A DNA stretch of 38,205 nt from Anaerolineaceae bacterium UBA4781 (GCA_002403105.1 DHHD01000100.1:1-38205); one strand, 5' to 3'; shown: positions 9,380 through 17,296, numbered from the stretch's first letter. Made by a program: numbers and translations. The notes: a model not told the origin generated them from the letters alone.

Positions 9380-9393
9380 ACAGGTGATTACCC

Positions 9394-10296
9394 ATGAACA
9401 AATTATGCAGTCTAAAAGAAGCAGTTGCTGAATTTGTAAAAGATGATGATCTTGTTTATGCTGCGGGTTTTACCCATCTCATCCCCTTTGCAGCGGGGCA
9501 TGAGATCATCCGCCAGAAACGGCGCAATCTGACCCTGGCACGGGCAACGCCTGACTTGATCTACGATCAGATGATCGCAGCCGGATGCGCAAAAAAGGTC
9601 ATCTTTTCCTATCTGGGCAACCCCGGGGTGGGTTCTCTGCGCATCGTACGCGCAGCGATTGAATCGGGTGAGCTGGAGTGGGAAGAATATTCTCATTACA
9701 GCATGATCACCCGCCTCACTGCCGGTGCTTCAGGCTTGCCTTTCATGCCAATGAATCTCACAGCAGCACCGGATCTTGAAAAGGTCAATCCTAATTTCAA
9801 GCGGGTGGTTGACCCTTTCACAGGTAATGAAGTGATGGTTGTGCCTCCACTCAACCCGGATATTGCCATCGTGCACGTGCAACGTGCAGATGCGGAAGGG
9901 AATGCTCAAATTTGGGGCATTCTGGGTGAACAGAAAGAAGCTGCTTTTGCTGCAAAAAAGGTCATCCTCACCGCAGAGGAGATCGTCGATGAAGCCGTGA
10001 TCCGTTCGGATCCCAACCGCACGCTCATCCCCAGTCTGATCGTGGATGCAGTGTGTCGCGTACCTTATTGTGCTCATCCCTCTTATACACAGGGATATTA
10101 TGACCGCGACAATGATTTCTACTTGCAGTGGGATGAGATCAGCAAGTCCAAAGAGGATGTGGAAAAATGGCTGCAAGAATTTGTTTTTGATGTGCAGGAT
10201 CATGCTGACTACTGGCAGAAACTGGGCGATGCAACCCATCAGCGTTTAAAGATAAAAGATAAATTCAGCACCCCCATCAATTACGGGGAATTCTGA
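9394..10296 (+). CDS. Class I CoA-transferase subunit A (glutaconate/IpdA-like)
   Basis: Large subunit of a class I CoA-transferase, 300 residues, of the group containing glutaconate CoA-transferase GctA and the ring-degradation protein IpdA. It shows the N-terminal DGDLVYAAGF-like start (DDDLVYAAGFTH at about 17-28), a PGVGSLRIVRAAIE segment, and PPLNPDIAIVHVQRADAEGNAQIWG, the family's conserved core. The ATG at 9394 has a good AGGTGA ribosome site 6 bp upstream. The B subunit follows 14 bp downstream. The pair should move CoA between a carboxylic acid and an acyl-CoA, or hydrolyse a CoA-linked intermediate; the acid is not identifiable. Next to a putative glutamate-semialdehyde dehydrogenase, a role in amino-acid fermentation is a reasonable inference. 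Confidence 0.88.
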   Translation: MNKLCSLKEAVAEFVKDDDLVYAAGFTHLIPFAAGHEIIRQKRRNLTLARATPDLIYDQMIAAGCAKKVIFSYLGNPGVGSLRIVRAAIESGELEWEEYSHYSMITRLTAGASGLPFMPMNLTAAPDLEKVNPNFKRVVDPFTGNEVMVVPPLNPDIAIVHVQRADAEGNAQIWGILGEQKEAAFAAKKVILTAEEIVDEAVIRSDPNRTLIPSLIVDAVCRVPYCAHPSYTQGYYDRDNDFYLQWDEISKSKEDVEKWLQEFVFDVQDHADYWQKLGDATHQRLKIKDKFSTPINYGEF

Positions 10297-10310
10297 ACCG
10301 GAAAATACCT

Positions 10311-11081
10311 ATGATGAATGCGAAAAGCTTTTCAAAGAATGAGTTGATGATCGTCAATGCAGCCCGCCTACTGCAGGATGGAGACCTGGTATTCGTGGGT
10401 GTTGGCGCGCCCAATCTGGCTTGCAATCTTGCCCGGCGCACCCATGCCCCCAATTTAACCATGGTCTATGAAGCGGGTGTGATCGGTGCGCAGCCAGCCC
10501 GCCTGCCGCTTTCTATTGGAGATCCCACGCTCGTGAGCGGCGCCAGCGCGGTGTGCAGCATGTATGAGATCTTCAGTTTATATTTGCAGCGCGGTAATGT
10601 GGATGTGGGTTTTCTGGGGGGAGCGCAGATCGATCGCTTCTGCAACATCAATGCTACGGTGATCGGGGATTATTATCACCCCAAGGTGCGGCTGCCCGGT
10701 TCCGGCGGTTCCATGGAGATCGCAGCCTGGGCGAACCGCTGTTATATCATGACCCCGCACGATAAGCGCCGCTTTCCCGAAAAAGTAGATTTCTGCACTT
10801 CTGCCGGTTTCCTTTCGGGCAGAGCGGAGCGGGAGAAAAGTGGTGTGCGCGGAACAGGCCCGCAAGCAGTGGTGACCGACCTGGCGATCATGGTGCCGGA
10901 TGAAAATGGAGAATTACAGGTGACAGCCCTGCACCCGGGTGTGGAATTGGAAGAAGTGCGTAACAACACCGGCTGGGAAATCAAAGTGGCCTTAACCATA
11001 ACGCGCACTGCCGAACCAACCCCTGAAGAGCTGCGCATTCTGCACGAAGAATTGGACCCTACCGGAATTTATTTAAACTGA
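10311..11081 (+). CDS. Class I CoA-transferase subunit B (GctB/IpdB-like)
   Basis: Small subunit partner of the preceding gene, 256 residues. VYEAGVIGA places a glutamate at residue 54, the position of the covalent CoA-ester glutamate described for glutaconate CoA-transferase B subunits. That favours a true transferase over the hydrolase role reported for IpdAB. Other conserved stretches are GVGAPNLACNLA near the start and GSGGSMEIAAWANRC in the middle, typical of this subunit. The start could be the ATG at 10311 or 10314; no strong Shine-Dalgarno site is seen, so translation may depend on coupling to subunit A. The 3' end overlaps the convergent XdhC-like gene by 9 bp. Confidence 0.88.
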   Translation: MMNAKSFSKNELMIVNAARLLQDGDLVFVGVGAPNLACNLARRTHAPNLTMVYEAGVIGAQPARLPLSIGDPTLVSGASAVCSMYEIFSLYLQRGNVDVGFLGGAQIDRFCNINATVIGDYYHPKVRLPGSGGSMEIAAWANRCYIMTPHDKRRFPEKVDFCTSAGFLSGRAEREKSGVRGTGPQAVVTDLAIMVPDENGELQVTALHPGVELEEVRNNTGWEIKVALTITRTAEPTPEELRILHEELDPTGIYLN

Positions 11082-12134
11082 AAGGGATCGATTTTTCTCC
11101 TGGATGATCTCGCTTAAAATGGACAGAGCGATCTCATCTGCTTTTTTGGAACCAATATCCAACCCGATGGGGGCGTGCAGGCGAGCCAGATCCGGTTCCT
11201 GCCAACCTGCTTCTCTCAATGCAGTAAAACGATCTTGGCGTGTTTTTTGAGAACCCAACAGCCCGATATAAGAAACGCTGCTTTCCAGCCCGATCTGCAG
11301 AGCGGGCAAATCTATTTTTTCATCATGGCTGATGACCACCAGCGCATCCTGTGCTTTGAGATTCAATGCTGGCAGGCAATCTTGCGGCCATTTCGCGAGA
11401 ATAGTATCTGCATCGGGGAAACGCACCTGTGTTGCAAACATGGTGCGCGGGTCGATGATGACCACGTTGAACCCCAACAGTTTCGCTATTTTTGTGAGAT
11501 AGATGGCAATTTCCGCCGCGCCGATCATGATCAATCGATTGGCAGGTTGAAGGTAATTCACAAAAACGGGCAGCTTTTTCCCTTTCGCCAGGGATAAATC
11601 CATAACGTGCGATCCATCCAGCTCGCTTACTGCACGCAACCCGTCGAGTGCGATGGTAAAGCTGGCGGGCAGATCGCTGTACAGGACCTTTTCATGATCG
11701 CAAATAAGCTTTTCCCCCAAATGCTCTTCATCTAAAAATAGAAGCAGATAGAAAGGTTTCTCGGTTTTTAATTGAGCTAACACACATTCGAAAAATCCAG
11801 TTGTGTTTCGTGACTGCAGCATTGGTTCAATGAGCACATCAATTGCACCACCGCAGGTTAAACCCACTTCCCAGGCACTTTGGTCGCTGAAACCATAATG
11901 CTGAAGGAGAGCCCGGTTATTTTTAATAGCATCCTGCGCAATTTCAAGGATGGCACTTTCAACACAGCCCCGGCTCACTGCCCCCTGCATATCAAAGGCA
12001 GATGAAATTGCCATCATTTCACCGACCGGGAGGGGAGAGGTACCTGAAGAACGGACCAGAATTGCAAGAGCCGCCTCTTTACCAGCGGCATGCCAACGCT
12101 GGATCGTGCCAATCAATTTTGCGAGTGTGTTCAC
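11073..12134 (-). CDS. XdhC/CoxF-family molybdoenzyme maturation protein
   Basis: XdhC-like protein with the two family halves: an N-terminal XdhC_CoxI domain (SRGCVESAI and GLTCGGAIDV) and a C-terminal Rossmann domain (LIMIGAAEIAIYL, VVIIDPR, then YIGLLGSQKTR). Characterised relatives insert the sulfurated molybdenum cofactor into xanthine-dehydrogenase-type hydroxylases. No molybdenum hydroxylase subunit is nearby, so its client is elsewhere. I prefer the GTG at 12134 because AAGGA (12142-12146) sits 7 bp before it. The longer ATG start at 12164 adds ten residues and has no ribosome site. It is convergent with the CoA-transferase B gene and co-directional with the methyltransferase upstream, 38 bp away. 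Confidence 0.88.
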   Translation of the reverse strand: MNTLAKLIGTIQRWHAAGKEAALAILVRSSGTSPLPVGEMMAISSAFDMQGAVSRGCVESAILEIAQDAIKNNRALLQHYGFSDQSAWEVGLTCGGAIDVLIEPMLQSRNTTGFFECVLAQLKTEKPFYLLLFLDEEHLGEKLICDHEKVLYSDLPASFTIALDGLRAVSELDGSHVMDLSLAKGKKLPVFVNYLQPANRLIMIGAAEIAIYLTKIAKLLGFNVVIIDPRTMFATQVRFPDADTILAKWPQDCLPALNLKAQDALVVISHDEKIDLPALQIGLESSVSYIGLLGSQKTRQDRFTALREAGWQEPDLARLHAPIGLDIGSKKADEIALSILSEIIQEKNRSLSV

Positions 12135-12172
12135 GATAGTATCCTTATGTGCTGCATGTTCCATTCAGTATT

Positions 12173-12811
12173 TTATCTTTGAGCAACAATGGTGTAGTGC
12201 TTTTTATCCGGTTGGGTATTGAAAAATTTGATATTCCAGGTGTGCAGCAACTCAAACACTTCTGCTTTCGTGAAAGCGTGGTGCGGCATACCTTTTTCCA
12301 AACCAGATCTTGGCACAAAGGTATGCGGCTCGACCATGGTCGATTTCTTGAATCTTTCAAAATCAGGATCATAACGCAGCAGGTCCATCACCAGCAAACC
12401 ATCCTTGCGCAGCACACGTTCAATCTCCCTGAACGTTGCTTGAATATCAACCTCGAGATTATGCTGGATCACCTTAAATGAAATGATCGCATCGAAACTA
12501 TCCTCTGCAAAGGGGATGGATTGCATATCCGCCAATGCCAGACGGGAGGGAATATTCTCCTGACTTGCCCATTTGTTAGCAGCCTGGAGTCCCCAGCCGG
12601 AAAGGTCGGTTCCAAATACCTGGTAACCAGCTTTACCAAAATACACCAGATGCCTTCCGTTACCGCATCCCAGATCCAAAATACGGTGCACCCCATATTT
12701 TGGAAACAGGACGTCGGTCAGGGCACAGATCTTTTCTGGTTCTGTAAATTGCTGCGGGTTCTTTTTATAGGCTGTATCCCAGCCATTGATCTTACCGGCG
12801 ATCTTCTTCAT
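12173..12811 (-). CDS. Class I SAM-dependent methyltransferase, substrate unknown
   Basis: Rossmann-fold methyltransferase of 212 residues. The SAM-binding motif I DLGCGNGRH is at about 45-53, the acidic motif II in FGTDLSGWGL, and motif III around ADMQSIPFAEDSFDAI. The C-terminal half has no signature that fixes the substrate; overall layout is like the TehB/small-molecule methyltransferase group. It starts with ATG after AAGGAATAACA, a good ribosome site, 19 bp after the YcgN-like gene. It is the third gene of a leftward cluster beginning at 13498 and may run on into the XdhC-like gene. Confidence 0.82.
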   Translation of the reverse strand: MKKIAGKINGWDTAYKKNPQQFTEPEKICALTDVLFPKYGVHRILDLGCGNGRHLVYFGKAGYQVFGTDLSGWGLQAANKWASQENIPSRLALADMQSIPFAEDSFDAIISFKVIQHNLEVDIQATFREIERVLRKDGLLVMDLLRYDPDFERFKKSTMVEPHTFVPRSGLEKGMPHHAFTKAEVFELLHTWNIKFFNTQPDKKHYTIVAQR

Positions 12812-12830
12812 TGTTATTCCTTATTTTTAA

Positions 12831-13271
12831 TTACCAAGGCAGCAGGCTGTATTTCTGTAAATCGTTGAGATCGATATCTTTTTCATTCACTGCGATCCCC
12901 TTCACAGAAATACCTAATTGATGAACCAGGTCACGTTTTCCACTGCGCAACGGATGCCACCAGGGCAGCGGTTTGCCTTCAGCGATCCTGCGATAAGCGC
13001 AGGTTTCTGGCAGCCAGGTCAACTGTTTTATATTTTCTACAGTCAGTTCGATGCAAGTGGGCATGCGGTCATGGCGTTGGTTATAAACTTCGCATGTACA
13101 GGTATCAAGGTTCAAATAGCGGCAAGCTACTCTGGTCAGGCGGGGCTTCATACCGGATGGACTCATGACCTTATACAGACAGCAAATACCACAACCATCG
13201 CATAACAGATCCCATTCTGCCTGATCTAATTGATTCAACGACATGATCTTGGATGGGTCAAACCGGGTCAT
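12831..13271 (-). CDS. YcgN/YkgJ-family cysteine-cluster protein (UPF0260)
   Basis: Small cytoplasmic protein, 146 residues, with nine cysteines: C24, C27, C30, C31, C50, C58, C60, C73 and C91. The CDGCGICC cluster and the CRYLNLDTCTCEVY segment match the UPF0260/YcgN family, which is thought to bind zinc or an iron-sulfur cluster; no biochemical role is established. The C-terminal WWHPLRSG and VHQLGISVKG stretches are also typical of the family. The start codon overlaps the stop of the upstream small gene by one base (TAATG at 13269-13273), so translation is coupled. Confidence 0.85.
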   Translation of the reverse strand: MTRFDPSKIMSLNQLDQAEWDLLCDGCGICCLYKVMSPSGMKPRLTRVACRYLNLDTCTCEVYNQRHDRMPTCIELTVENIKQLTWLPETCAYRRIAEGKPLPWWHPLRSGKRDLVHQLGISVKGIAVNEKDIDLNDLQKYSLLPW

Positions 13272-13498
13272 TAACGCAAACTATGACTGCTTTGGTCTGC
13301 GGCTTTCATCAGCAGCGCTGCCATTTCGCGAGCCTGTGCGGAAGTGATGTAGATGTTCGTTTCTCCTGCATAAAAGATCTTTTCATCTTCGGGGCAATCT
13401 TCTTTGAAAGAAATGCAGACATTGTCATCAAATTGATGATCTCCCGTATCAAAGAAAATACCCACCTGCAAGGTCCCATCCAATAATGTGATCGACAT
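13271..13498 (-). CDS. Small conserved-looking protein, unknown function
   Basis: Hypothetical protein of 75 residues. The open frame extends upstream to 13699, but I place the start at the ATG at 13498 because GAGGT lies just before it and the upstream extension would overlap the divergent lipoprotein gene and is full of unlikely hydrophobic/basic residues. The product is acidic in its middle (residues about 20-35) and ends in an Ala-rich helix (AREMAALLMKAA). I do not recognise a family. It is the first gene of the leftward cluster with the YcgN-like protein, joined by a TAATG overlap, which argues that it is real. Confidence 0.65.
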   Translation of the reverse strand: MSITLLDGTLQVGIFFDTGDHQFDDNVCISFKEDCPEDEKIFYAGETNIYITSAQAREMAALLMKAADQSSHSLR

Positions 13499-13582
13499 AT
13501 CTACCTCTTTCTTTCCATCTCTATTTAATGATACCGTAATGGCGATTTTTTGGTCAGGATGCAAAATAAGTATGTAATTCTT

Positions 13583-13612
13583 TTGTAAAGTTTTCGAAAA
13601 ATGCTTTAGAAT
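13583..13612 (+). promoter_or_regulatory. Candidate sigma-70 promoter of the PD40 lipoprotein gene
   Basis: TTGTAA (13583-13588) and TAGAAT (13607-13612) are spaced by 18 bp. A ribosome site AAGGAG (13631-13636) lies 7 bp before the ATG at 13644. The -35 box is only a partial match. Confidence 0.45.
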
Positions 13613-13643
13613 AAGGCGGTAAGTACATTTAAGGAGTATTAGA

Positions 13644-14567
13644 ATGCCGCGTCGAATGAAAAAAATGGGGATCACCGCCCTGGTTTTATTTATTTTCATT
13701 GCTGGTTGTACTCAAACGACCCTTCAAAAAAGCACTGAAACACCATTACCAGCCCCGACTGCTGATCTGCAAGGACAATTGGTCTTTGCTGCAAAAACTG
13801 CAGAAAAAGAAGATTACGAACTATTTCTGTTTGATCTGCAGAGTGGAGATATTGAGCAGTTAACAGATAATGAATTTGAAGATATCGCCCCTGAGTTTTC
13901 TCCGGACGGTACACAACTTGCCTATTCTGCCAATCCAAAGGGAGTGTATGATCTTTTCTTATTAGATCTGGACACACTCACTATTAAAACGTTACTTGCT
14001 GATGGAGCCGATAAAACAGAACCGGTCTGGTCACCGGATGGTAAAAGCATTGCTTTCCAATCCAATGCATATGGCGACAATGATATCAATATCATTTCGG
14101 TGAGTAGCGGAACCGTACAGCGCCTTACTGAAGAAGATGCCCAGGATACCCAAGCAAGCTGGAAGACCGATGGAAAAGGATTGGTGTTCGTATCAGACCG
14201 CGACGGCGATTTTGAGGTGTTTTCTCTTAATATAGACACACGATCGATCACCCAGTTGACGAACAACGATTATTATGACGCTTCCCCGGTTTGTTCCCCG
14301 GATGGCAAGAAGATCGCTTTCCTTTCCAAGAGGGAGGGATCATTTAATGTATACATGATGAACATGGATGGTACAGAAGAAACTGTGTTGGTACAGGATA
14401 CGGATACCAACCATTCACCTGAATGGTCGCCGGATGGAAATGAACTGGCATTCATTTCCGATTCTGAAATACACAGCGGCATCTATATGGTAAAAATTGC
14501 CACCGGAGAACTCTACCAGGTATTGGATGGATATTTCCATTACGCGGGATTATCCTGGAAAGAATAA
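13644..14567 (+). CDS. TolB-like beta-propeller (PD40) lipoprotein
   Basis: Secreted lipoprotein of 307 residues. The N-terminus is MPRRMKKM, a hydrophobic stretch, then the lipobox FIAGC with the acylated cysteine at C22. A Thr/Pro-rich linker follows. The rest is PD40/WD40-like propeller: five clear SPDG-type repeats (FSPDG, WSPDG, WKTDG, CSPDG, WSPDG), each followed by a strand such as LAYSA or IAFQS, with a first strand (GQLVFAA) and a last half-blade (LSWKE) closing a six-bladed ring. Such proteins usually bind other proteins or ligands at the cell surface; there is no catalytic motif and no Tol-Pal gene nearby. A terminator follows. Confidence 0.85.
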   Translation: MPRRMKKMGITALVLFIFIAGCTQTTLQKSTETPLPAPTADLQGQLVFAAKTAEKEDYELFLFDLQSGDIEQLTDNEFEDIAPEFSPDGTQLAYSANPKGVYDLFLLDLDTLTIKTLLADGADKTEPVWSPDGKSIAFQSNAYGDNDINIISVSSGTVQRLTEEDAQDTQASWKTDGKGLVFVSDRDGDFEVFSLNIDTRSITQLTNNDYYDASPVCSPDGKKIAFLSKREGSFNVYMMNMDGTEETVLVQDTDTNHSPEWSPDGNELAFISDSEIHSGIYMVKIATGELYQVLDGYFHYAGLSWKE

Positions 14568-14570
14568 ATA

Positions 14571-14604
14571 AAAAAGCCGTGGAATTTTTTTCCATGGCTT
14601 TTTT
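14571..14604. terminator. Bidirectional intrinsic terminator
   Basis: AAAAAGCCGTGGAA (14571-14584) pairs with TTCCATGGCTTTTT (14590-14603) with one G-U pair and a short T loop. Runs of A and T on either side make it work in both directions. It separates the lipoprotein gene from the convergent ABC operon. Confidence 0.8.
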
Positions 14605-14618
14605 GTAGCATGCTGCTT

Positions 14619-15383
14619 TCATTCCCAGCGGAAAGTCCTGGCTGAGATGATGATTCCCAGCAACAACATCCCAAGCAGCACACCAACATCCAGCAGATGG
14701 TTTCCCCAGGGTTCGCCAATCCATAACCCGCGCAGCAAGTTGACCACATAGGTCAAAGGCATAAACGCTGAAATCTTTTGAACGGTCGCCGGCATCAATT
14801 CACGCGGCCAGGCGGCTCCAGAAAGGATGAGCATGGGGTAGAGCAGCAGCATGGCTACGATCTGGGCGGTTCGGGTGGTGGGCATGGTGCCTGCCAAAAT
14901 AAACCCGATGCTGAAAAAACTCAAACTACCCAAAATGAACCCACCTAAAATATCAAGCAGGTTTCCCGGGATACGCACATGGTAAACCAGTTTTCCCACG
15001 ATGACCAATAAGAGCATACCCAGAGCCGTCATGCTGAACACTACCACGACCTGAGCCACCAGCACGAACAATGAACTGACCGGTGTGGTACTGAGACGGC
15101 GCAATACGCCATTTTCTCGATAAGATGCCATGGTCATGGTAATAGCCATCAACCCTGTCATTCCAATGACCATGGCGATTAGAGCAGGTATTAAAGTTTC
15201 AACCGTTCCCTGGCCACTGGCGCCTGGGATGGATGGGGCGGATTGGTTACTATAGATGCTACCAAAGATAAACAGCATCACTAAAGGAAACAGCAACGTA
15301 AAAAAGGCATTCGCTGGTTCACGCAAGAACAGTTTTGCTTCCATCCAGGTCATTTTTAAAAAGCTTTTCATCGTAACCCTCAC
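14619..15383 (-). CDS. ABC-2 type transporter permease
   Basis: Integral membrane subunit of an ABC exporter, 254 residues, with about six membrane helices: near residues 20-45, 58-85, 100-130, 135-165, 170-195 and 225-250. The fold follows the ABC2_membrane family used for drug, bacteriocin or polysaccharide export. The start overlaps the ATPase stop by 4 bp (ATGA), so the two are co-translated as one transporter. It is the last gene of a four-gene operon led by a membrane protein and a winged-helix regulator, an arrangement common for antibiotic or envelope-stress efflux systems. The substrate cannot be determined from sequence. Confidence 0.88.
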   Translation of the reverse strand: MRVTMKSFLKMTWMEAKLFLREPANAFFTLLFPLVMLFIFGSIYSNQSAPSIPGASGQGTVETLIPALIAMVIGMTGLMAITMTMASYRENGVLRRLSTTPVSSLFVLVAQVVVVFSMTALGMLLLVIVGKLVYHVRIPGNLLDILGGFILGSLSFFSIGFILAGTMPTTRTAQIVAMLLLYPMLILSGAAWPRELMPATVQKISAFMPLTYVVNLLRGLWIGEPWGNHLLDVGVLLGMLLLGIIISARTFRWE

Positions 15384-16303
15384 TCTCTCATCTCACGACC
15401 GGTCAAACTCAAGAAAACATCTTCCAGGTTTGGCTGCTCAGTGCGCAGATCATGGAAACGAATGCCTTTTACTGACAGCAAATTAACAACCTCACTTACC
15501 AACGGCACCTTGCGACTATTCTTTCCGTGAATCGTTACCCGATCCCCCTGAATTTCGAGCCATGTCTCTCCGGAAATGGCTTTTTCAAAGTCTGGCGGCA
15601 GTGTTCCTTCCACGGTGAAAACGATGCGTTCTTCCACGCCCAGTTTGCGGACCAGCGCTTCGGGTGTATCCAGCGCCACGATGTTCCCGTGATCAAGAAT
15701 GACGATACGATCACACAAGCGCTCGGCTTCTTCCATAAAGTGAGTGGTCAATACAACTGTTTTGCCCCTAGCACGCACATCGCGTACCAGATCCCATATT
15801 GTGTGACGGGCTTGTGGATCCAAACCAGTGGTCAATTCATCCAAAAATACGAGCTGCGGTTCGGGCAACAGAGCCAGAGCAATGAACAAACGCTGCTTTT
15901 GCCCGCCTGAAAGTTTCGAAAAGGGTGTGTTTCTTTTTTCTTCCAATCCTAACTGCACCAACAGTTTTTTCCAATTAGCTGTTTTGGGATAAAAAGAAGC
16001 ATACAAATCCAACGCTTCCCAAACGCGCATACGTGCTGGTAGATTGGATTCCTGCAACTGCATCCCGGTACATTCTTTCAGGGCATGACCATCCTGCTGC
16101 GGATCCAATCCCAGCACACGGATCATACCCTGGTCAGGTTTGCGCAACCCTTCGAGACATTCAATGGTAGTGGTCTTACCGGCTCCGTTTGGACCAACCA
16201 TTCCAAAGATCTCACCTTCATGGACTTCGAAAGAGATATTGTCAACGGCAATGGTTTCTCCATAGATTTTACGCAGTCCTTCTACTTGAATAATTGTGTT
16301 CAT
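15380..16303 (-). CDS. ABC transporter ATP-binding protein (DrrA-like)
   Basis: ATPase subunit of the ABC-2 exporter, 307 residues. Walker A GPNGAGKTT is at 37-45, Q-loop around 84, signature LSGGQ at 131-135, Walker B LVFLDE at 151-156 and switch histidine H188. The D-loop reads DELTTGLD instead of the more frequent DEPTTGLD. The C-terminal 90 residues form the extra domain seen in DrrA/CcmA-type ATPases (ends with LEDVFLSLTGRE). The start is 8 bp downstream of the regulator gene's stop. Confidence 0.92.
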   Translation of the reverse strand: MNTIIQVEGLRKIYGETIAVDNISFEVHEGEIFGMVGPNGAGKTTTIECLEGLRKPDQGMIRVLGLDPQQDGHALKECTGMQLQESNLPARMRVWEALDLYASFYPKTANWKKLLVQLGLEEKRNTPFSKLSGGQKQRLFIALALLPEPQLVFLDELTTGLDPQARHTIWDLVRDVRARGKTVVLTTHFMEEAERLCDRIVILDHGNIVALDTPEALVRKLGVEERIVFTVEGTLPPDFEKAISGETWLEIQGDRVTIHGKNSRKVPLVSEVVNLLSVKGIRFHDLRTEQPNLEDVFLSLTGREMRE

Positions 16304-16311
16304 ATCTTTCC

Positions 16312-16605
16312 TTACTTTCTTTTCAAGATTGATTCCAACGCAGCTACATGCTCCTGAAAGATCTTGCGCCCCAGAGGGGTAGCAGTAATGAAGGTGCGTG
16401 GTTTGCGGTCGACGAAAGTCTTATTCATGGCAATGTAGCCGGTTTCCTCCAGCTTGCGCAAGTGAGCACCCAGGTTCCCATCGGTTACCTCAAGCAGATC
16501 GCGCAAGTACGTGAAATCCACCTCATTCCCTTCTTTCAGAGCAATTAATGTAGCCATGATCTGCAGCCGTACCGGTTGATGGATGATTTCATTTAATTCA
16601 GCCAT
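16312..16605 (-). CDS. Winged-helix transcriptional regulator (PF13601 type)
   Basis: Small DNA-binding protein of 97 residues built of one winged helix-turn-helix plus a C-terminal helix. The stretch from PVRLQIMATL through DLLEVTDGNLGAHLRKLEETGYI and the wing TFVDRKPRTFITATPLGRK match the HTH_34/ArsR-MarR-like family often encoded beside ABC exporters. The ribosome site AGGTGG is the last codons of the upstream membrane-protein gene, so translation is coupled (3 bp between the genes). It is the obvious candidate to bind the inverted repeat at 17203-17219 and control its own operon. Confidence 0.88.
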   Translation of the reverse strand: MAELNEIIHQPVRLQIMATLIALKEGNEVDFTYLRDLLEVTDGNLGAHLRKLEETGYIAMNKTFVDRKPRTFITATPLGRKIFQEHVAALESILKRK

Positions 16606-16608
16606 GAT

Positions 16609-17178
16609 CTACCACCTGAACCGAATATAGAAACCAAGTGCGATCATCCCGCCACCAACTAAAATTCCCATCCATAGATAAAAAAAATCAGGGAAGAAGA
16701 AATAACCGATCAAAGCCAAAGCGGCGATCGGTATTGCCCACCAGGTGGAAGAGAAAGAAAGCGGCAGACCCATGGCAAACTGACCGATCATGGTAAATAA
16801 AACGATGAACATGGCGATCTGTTTTCCATCTGTGGGTTGGGCAACGGCAATGGTGGCAATGCAAAAGAAGACCAGAAATATCCAGAATGTGATGATGCGT
16901 TTTACATAGACAGGAGTTGCCGAACTGCGAACGCGTCTATCATTGCGGGAACCGACCAGAGTGGCAATAATACTACCTAAAATACTCGTGCCAACCCAAA
17001 TATAAACGACGATACTGCCAGAGAGAAATTGGGTTGCGACATAGCCGACCATCCAGATGATACCCGTGATGATCAAAAAGATGTAAGCGCCGCTGCTGGC
17101 AATTGAGCGGCGGGTTTTCTGAGTAATCTTGCGGATAGCCTCCAGCGATTCCTCAGCTTCATGCGGAGAGATATTCAT
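16609..17178 (-). CDS. Integral membrane protein of the ABC operon, unknown function
   Basis: Polytopic membrane protein with about six helices and a short acidic N-terminus (HEAEESLEAIRKITQKTRRS). I choose the ATG at 17178 (189 residues) because AGAGGA lies 6 bp before it. The open frame runs 18 codons further to 17232, but that would start upstream of the predicted transcript. No enzymatic motif is visible. It is the first gene of the operon with the regulator, ATPase and permease. It could be a sensor, an accessory transporter subunit or an immunity-type protein; none of these is shown. Confidence 0.75.
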   Translation of the reverse strand: MNISPHEAEESLEAIRKITQKTRRSIASSGAYIFLIITGIIWMVGYVATQFLSGSIVVYIWVGTSILGSIIATLVGSRNDRRVRSSATPVYVKRIITFWIFLVFFCIATIAVAQPTDGKQIAMFIVLFTMIGQFAMGLPLSFSSTWWAIPIAALALIGYFFFPDFFYLWMGILVGGGMIALGFYIRFRW

Positions 17179-17202
17179 TTGATTCCTCTTTATGTATAGA
17201 GA

Positions 17203-17219
17203 ACTCTGTGATACAGAGT
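17203..17219. promoter_or_regulatory. Perfect inverted-repeat operator of the ABC/regulator operon
   Basis: ACTCTGT-GAT-ACAGAGT, 7-bp arms with a 3-bp centre. It lies immediately downstream of the leftward -10 element, covering the expected start of transcription. Weaker outer arms TATGTATA (17191-17198) and TATACATA (17226-17233) extend the symmetry. The position is typical of a repressor site, probably for the winged-helix protein encoded by the second gene. Confidence 0.7.
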
Positions 17220-17248
17220 ATTCTATATACATATTACTATTTTGTCAA
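17220..17248 (-). promoter_or_regulatory. Consensus sigma-70 promoter of the ABC/regulator operon
   Basis: Read leftward, TTGACA (17243-17248) and TAGAAT (17220-17225) are exactly 17 bp apart. It drives the operon starting at 17178. Confidence 0.8.
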
Positions 17249-17261
17249 GTGGGGAAATCAA

Positions 17262-17296
17262 AAAGCTGCCCTCTTCTTACAAACCGGGGCAGCTTT
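17262..17296 (-). terminator. Intrinsic terminator of the GIN-domain lipoprotein gene
   Basis: AAAGCTGCCC (17262-17271) and GGGCAGCTTT (17287-17296) form a 10-bp stem. On the leftward transcript it is followed by a T run. It lies between the lipoprotein gene and the promoter of the ABC operon. Confidence 0.75.

Noticed and set aside
13499..13699. N-terminal extension of the 75-residue gene to a 142-residue protein
   Set aside because: It overlaps the divergent lipoprotein gene and its promoter, has no ribosome site, and its composition is unlike a real protein.
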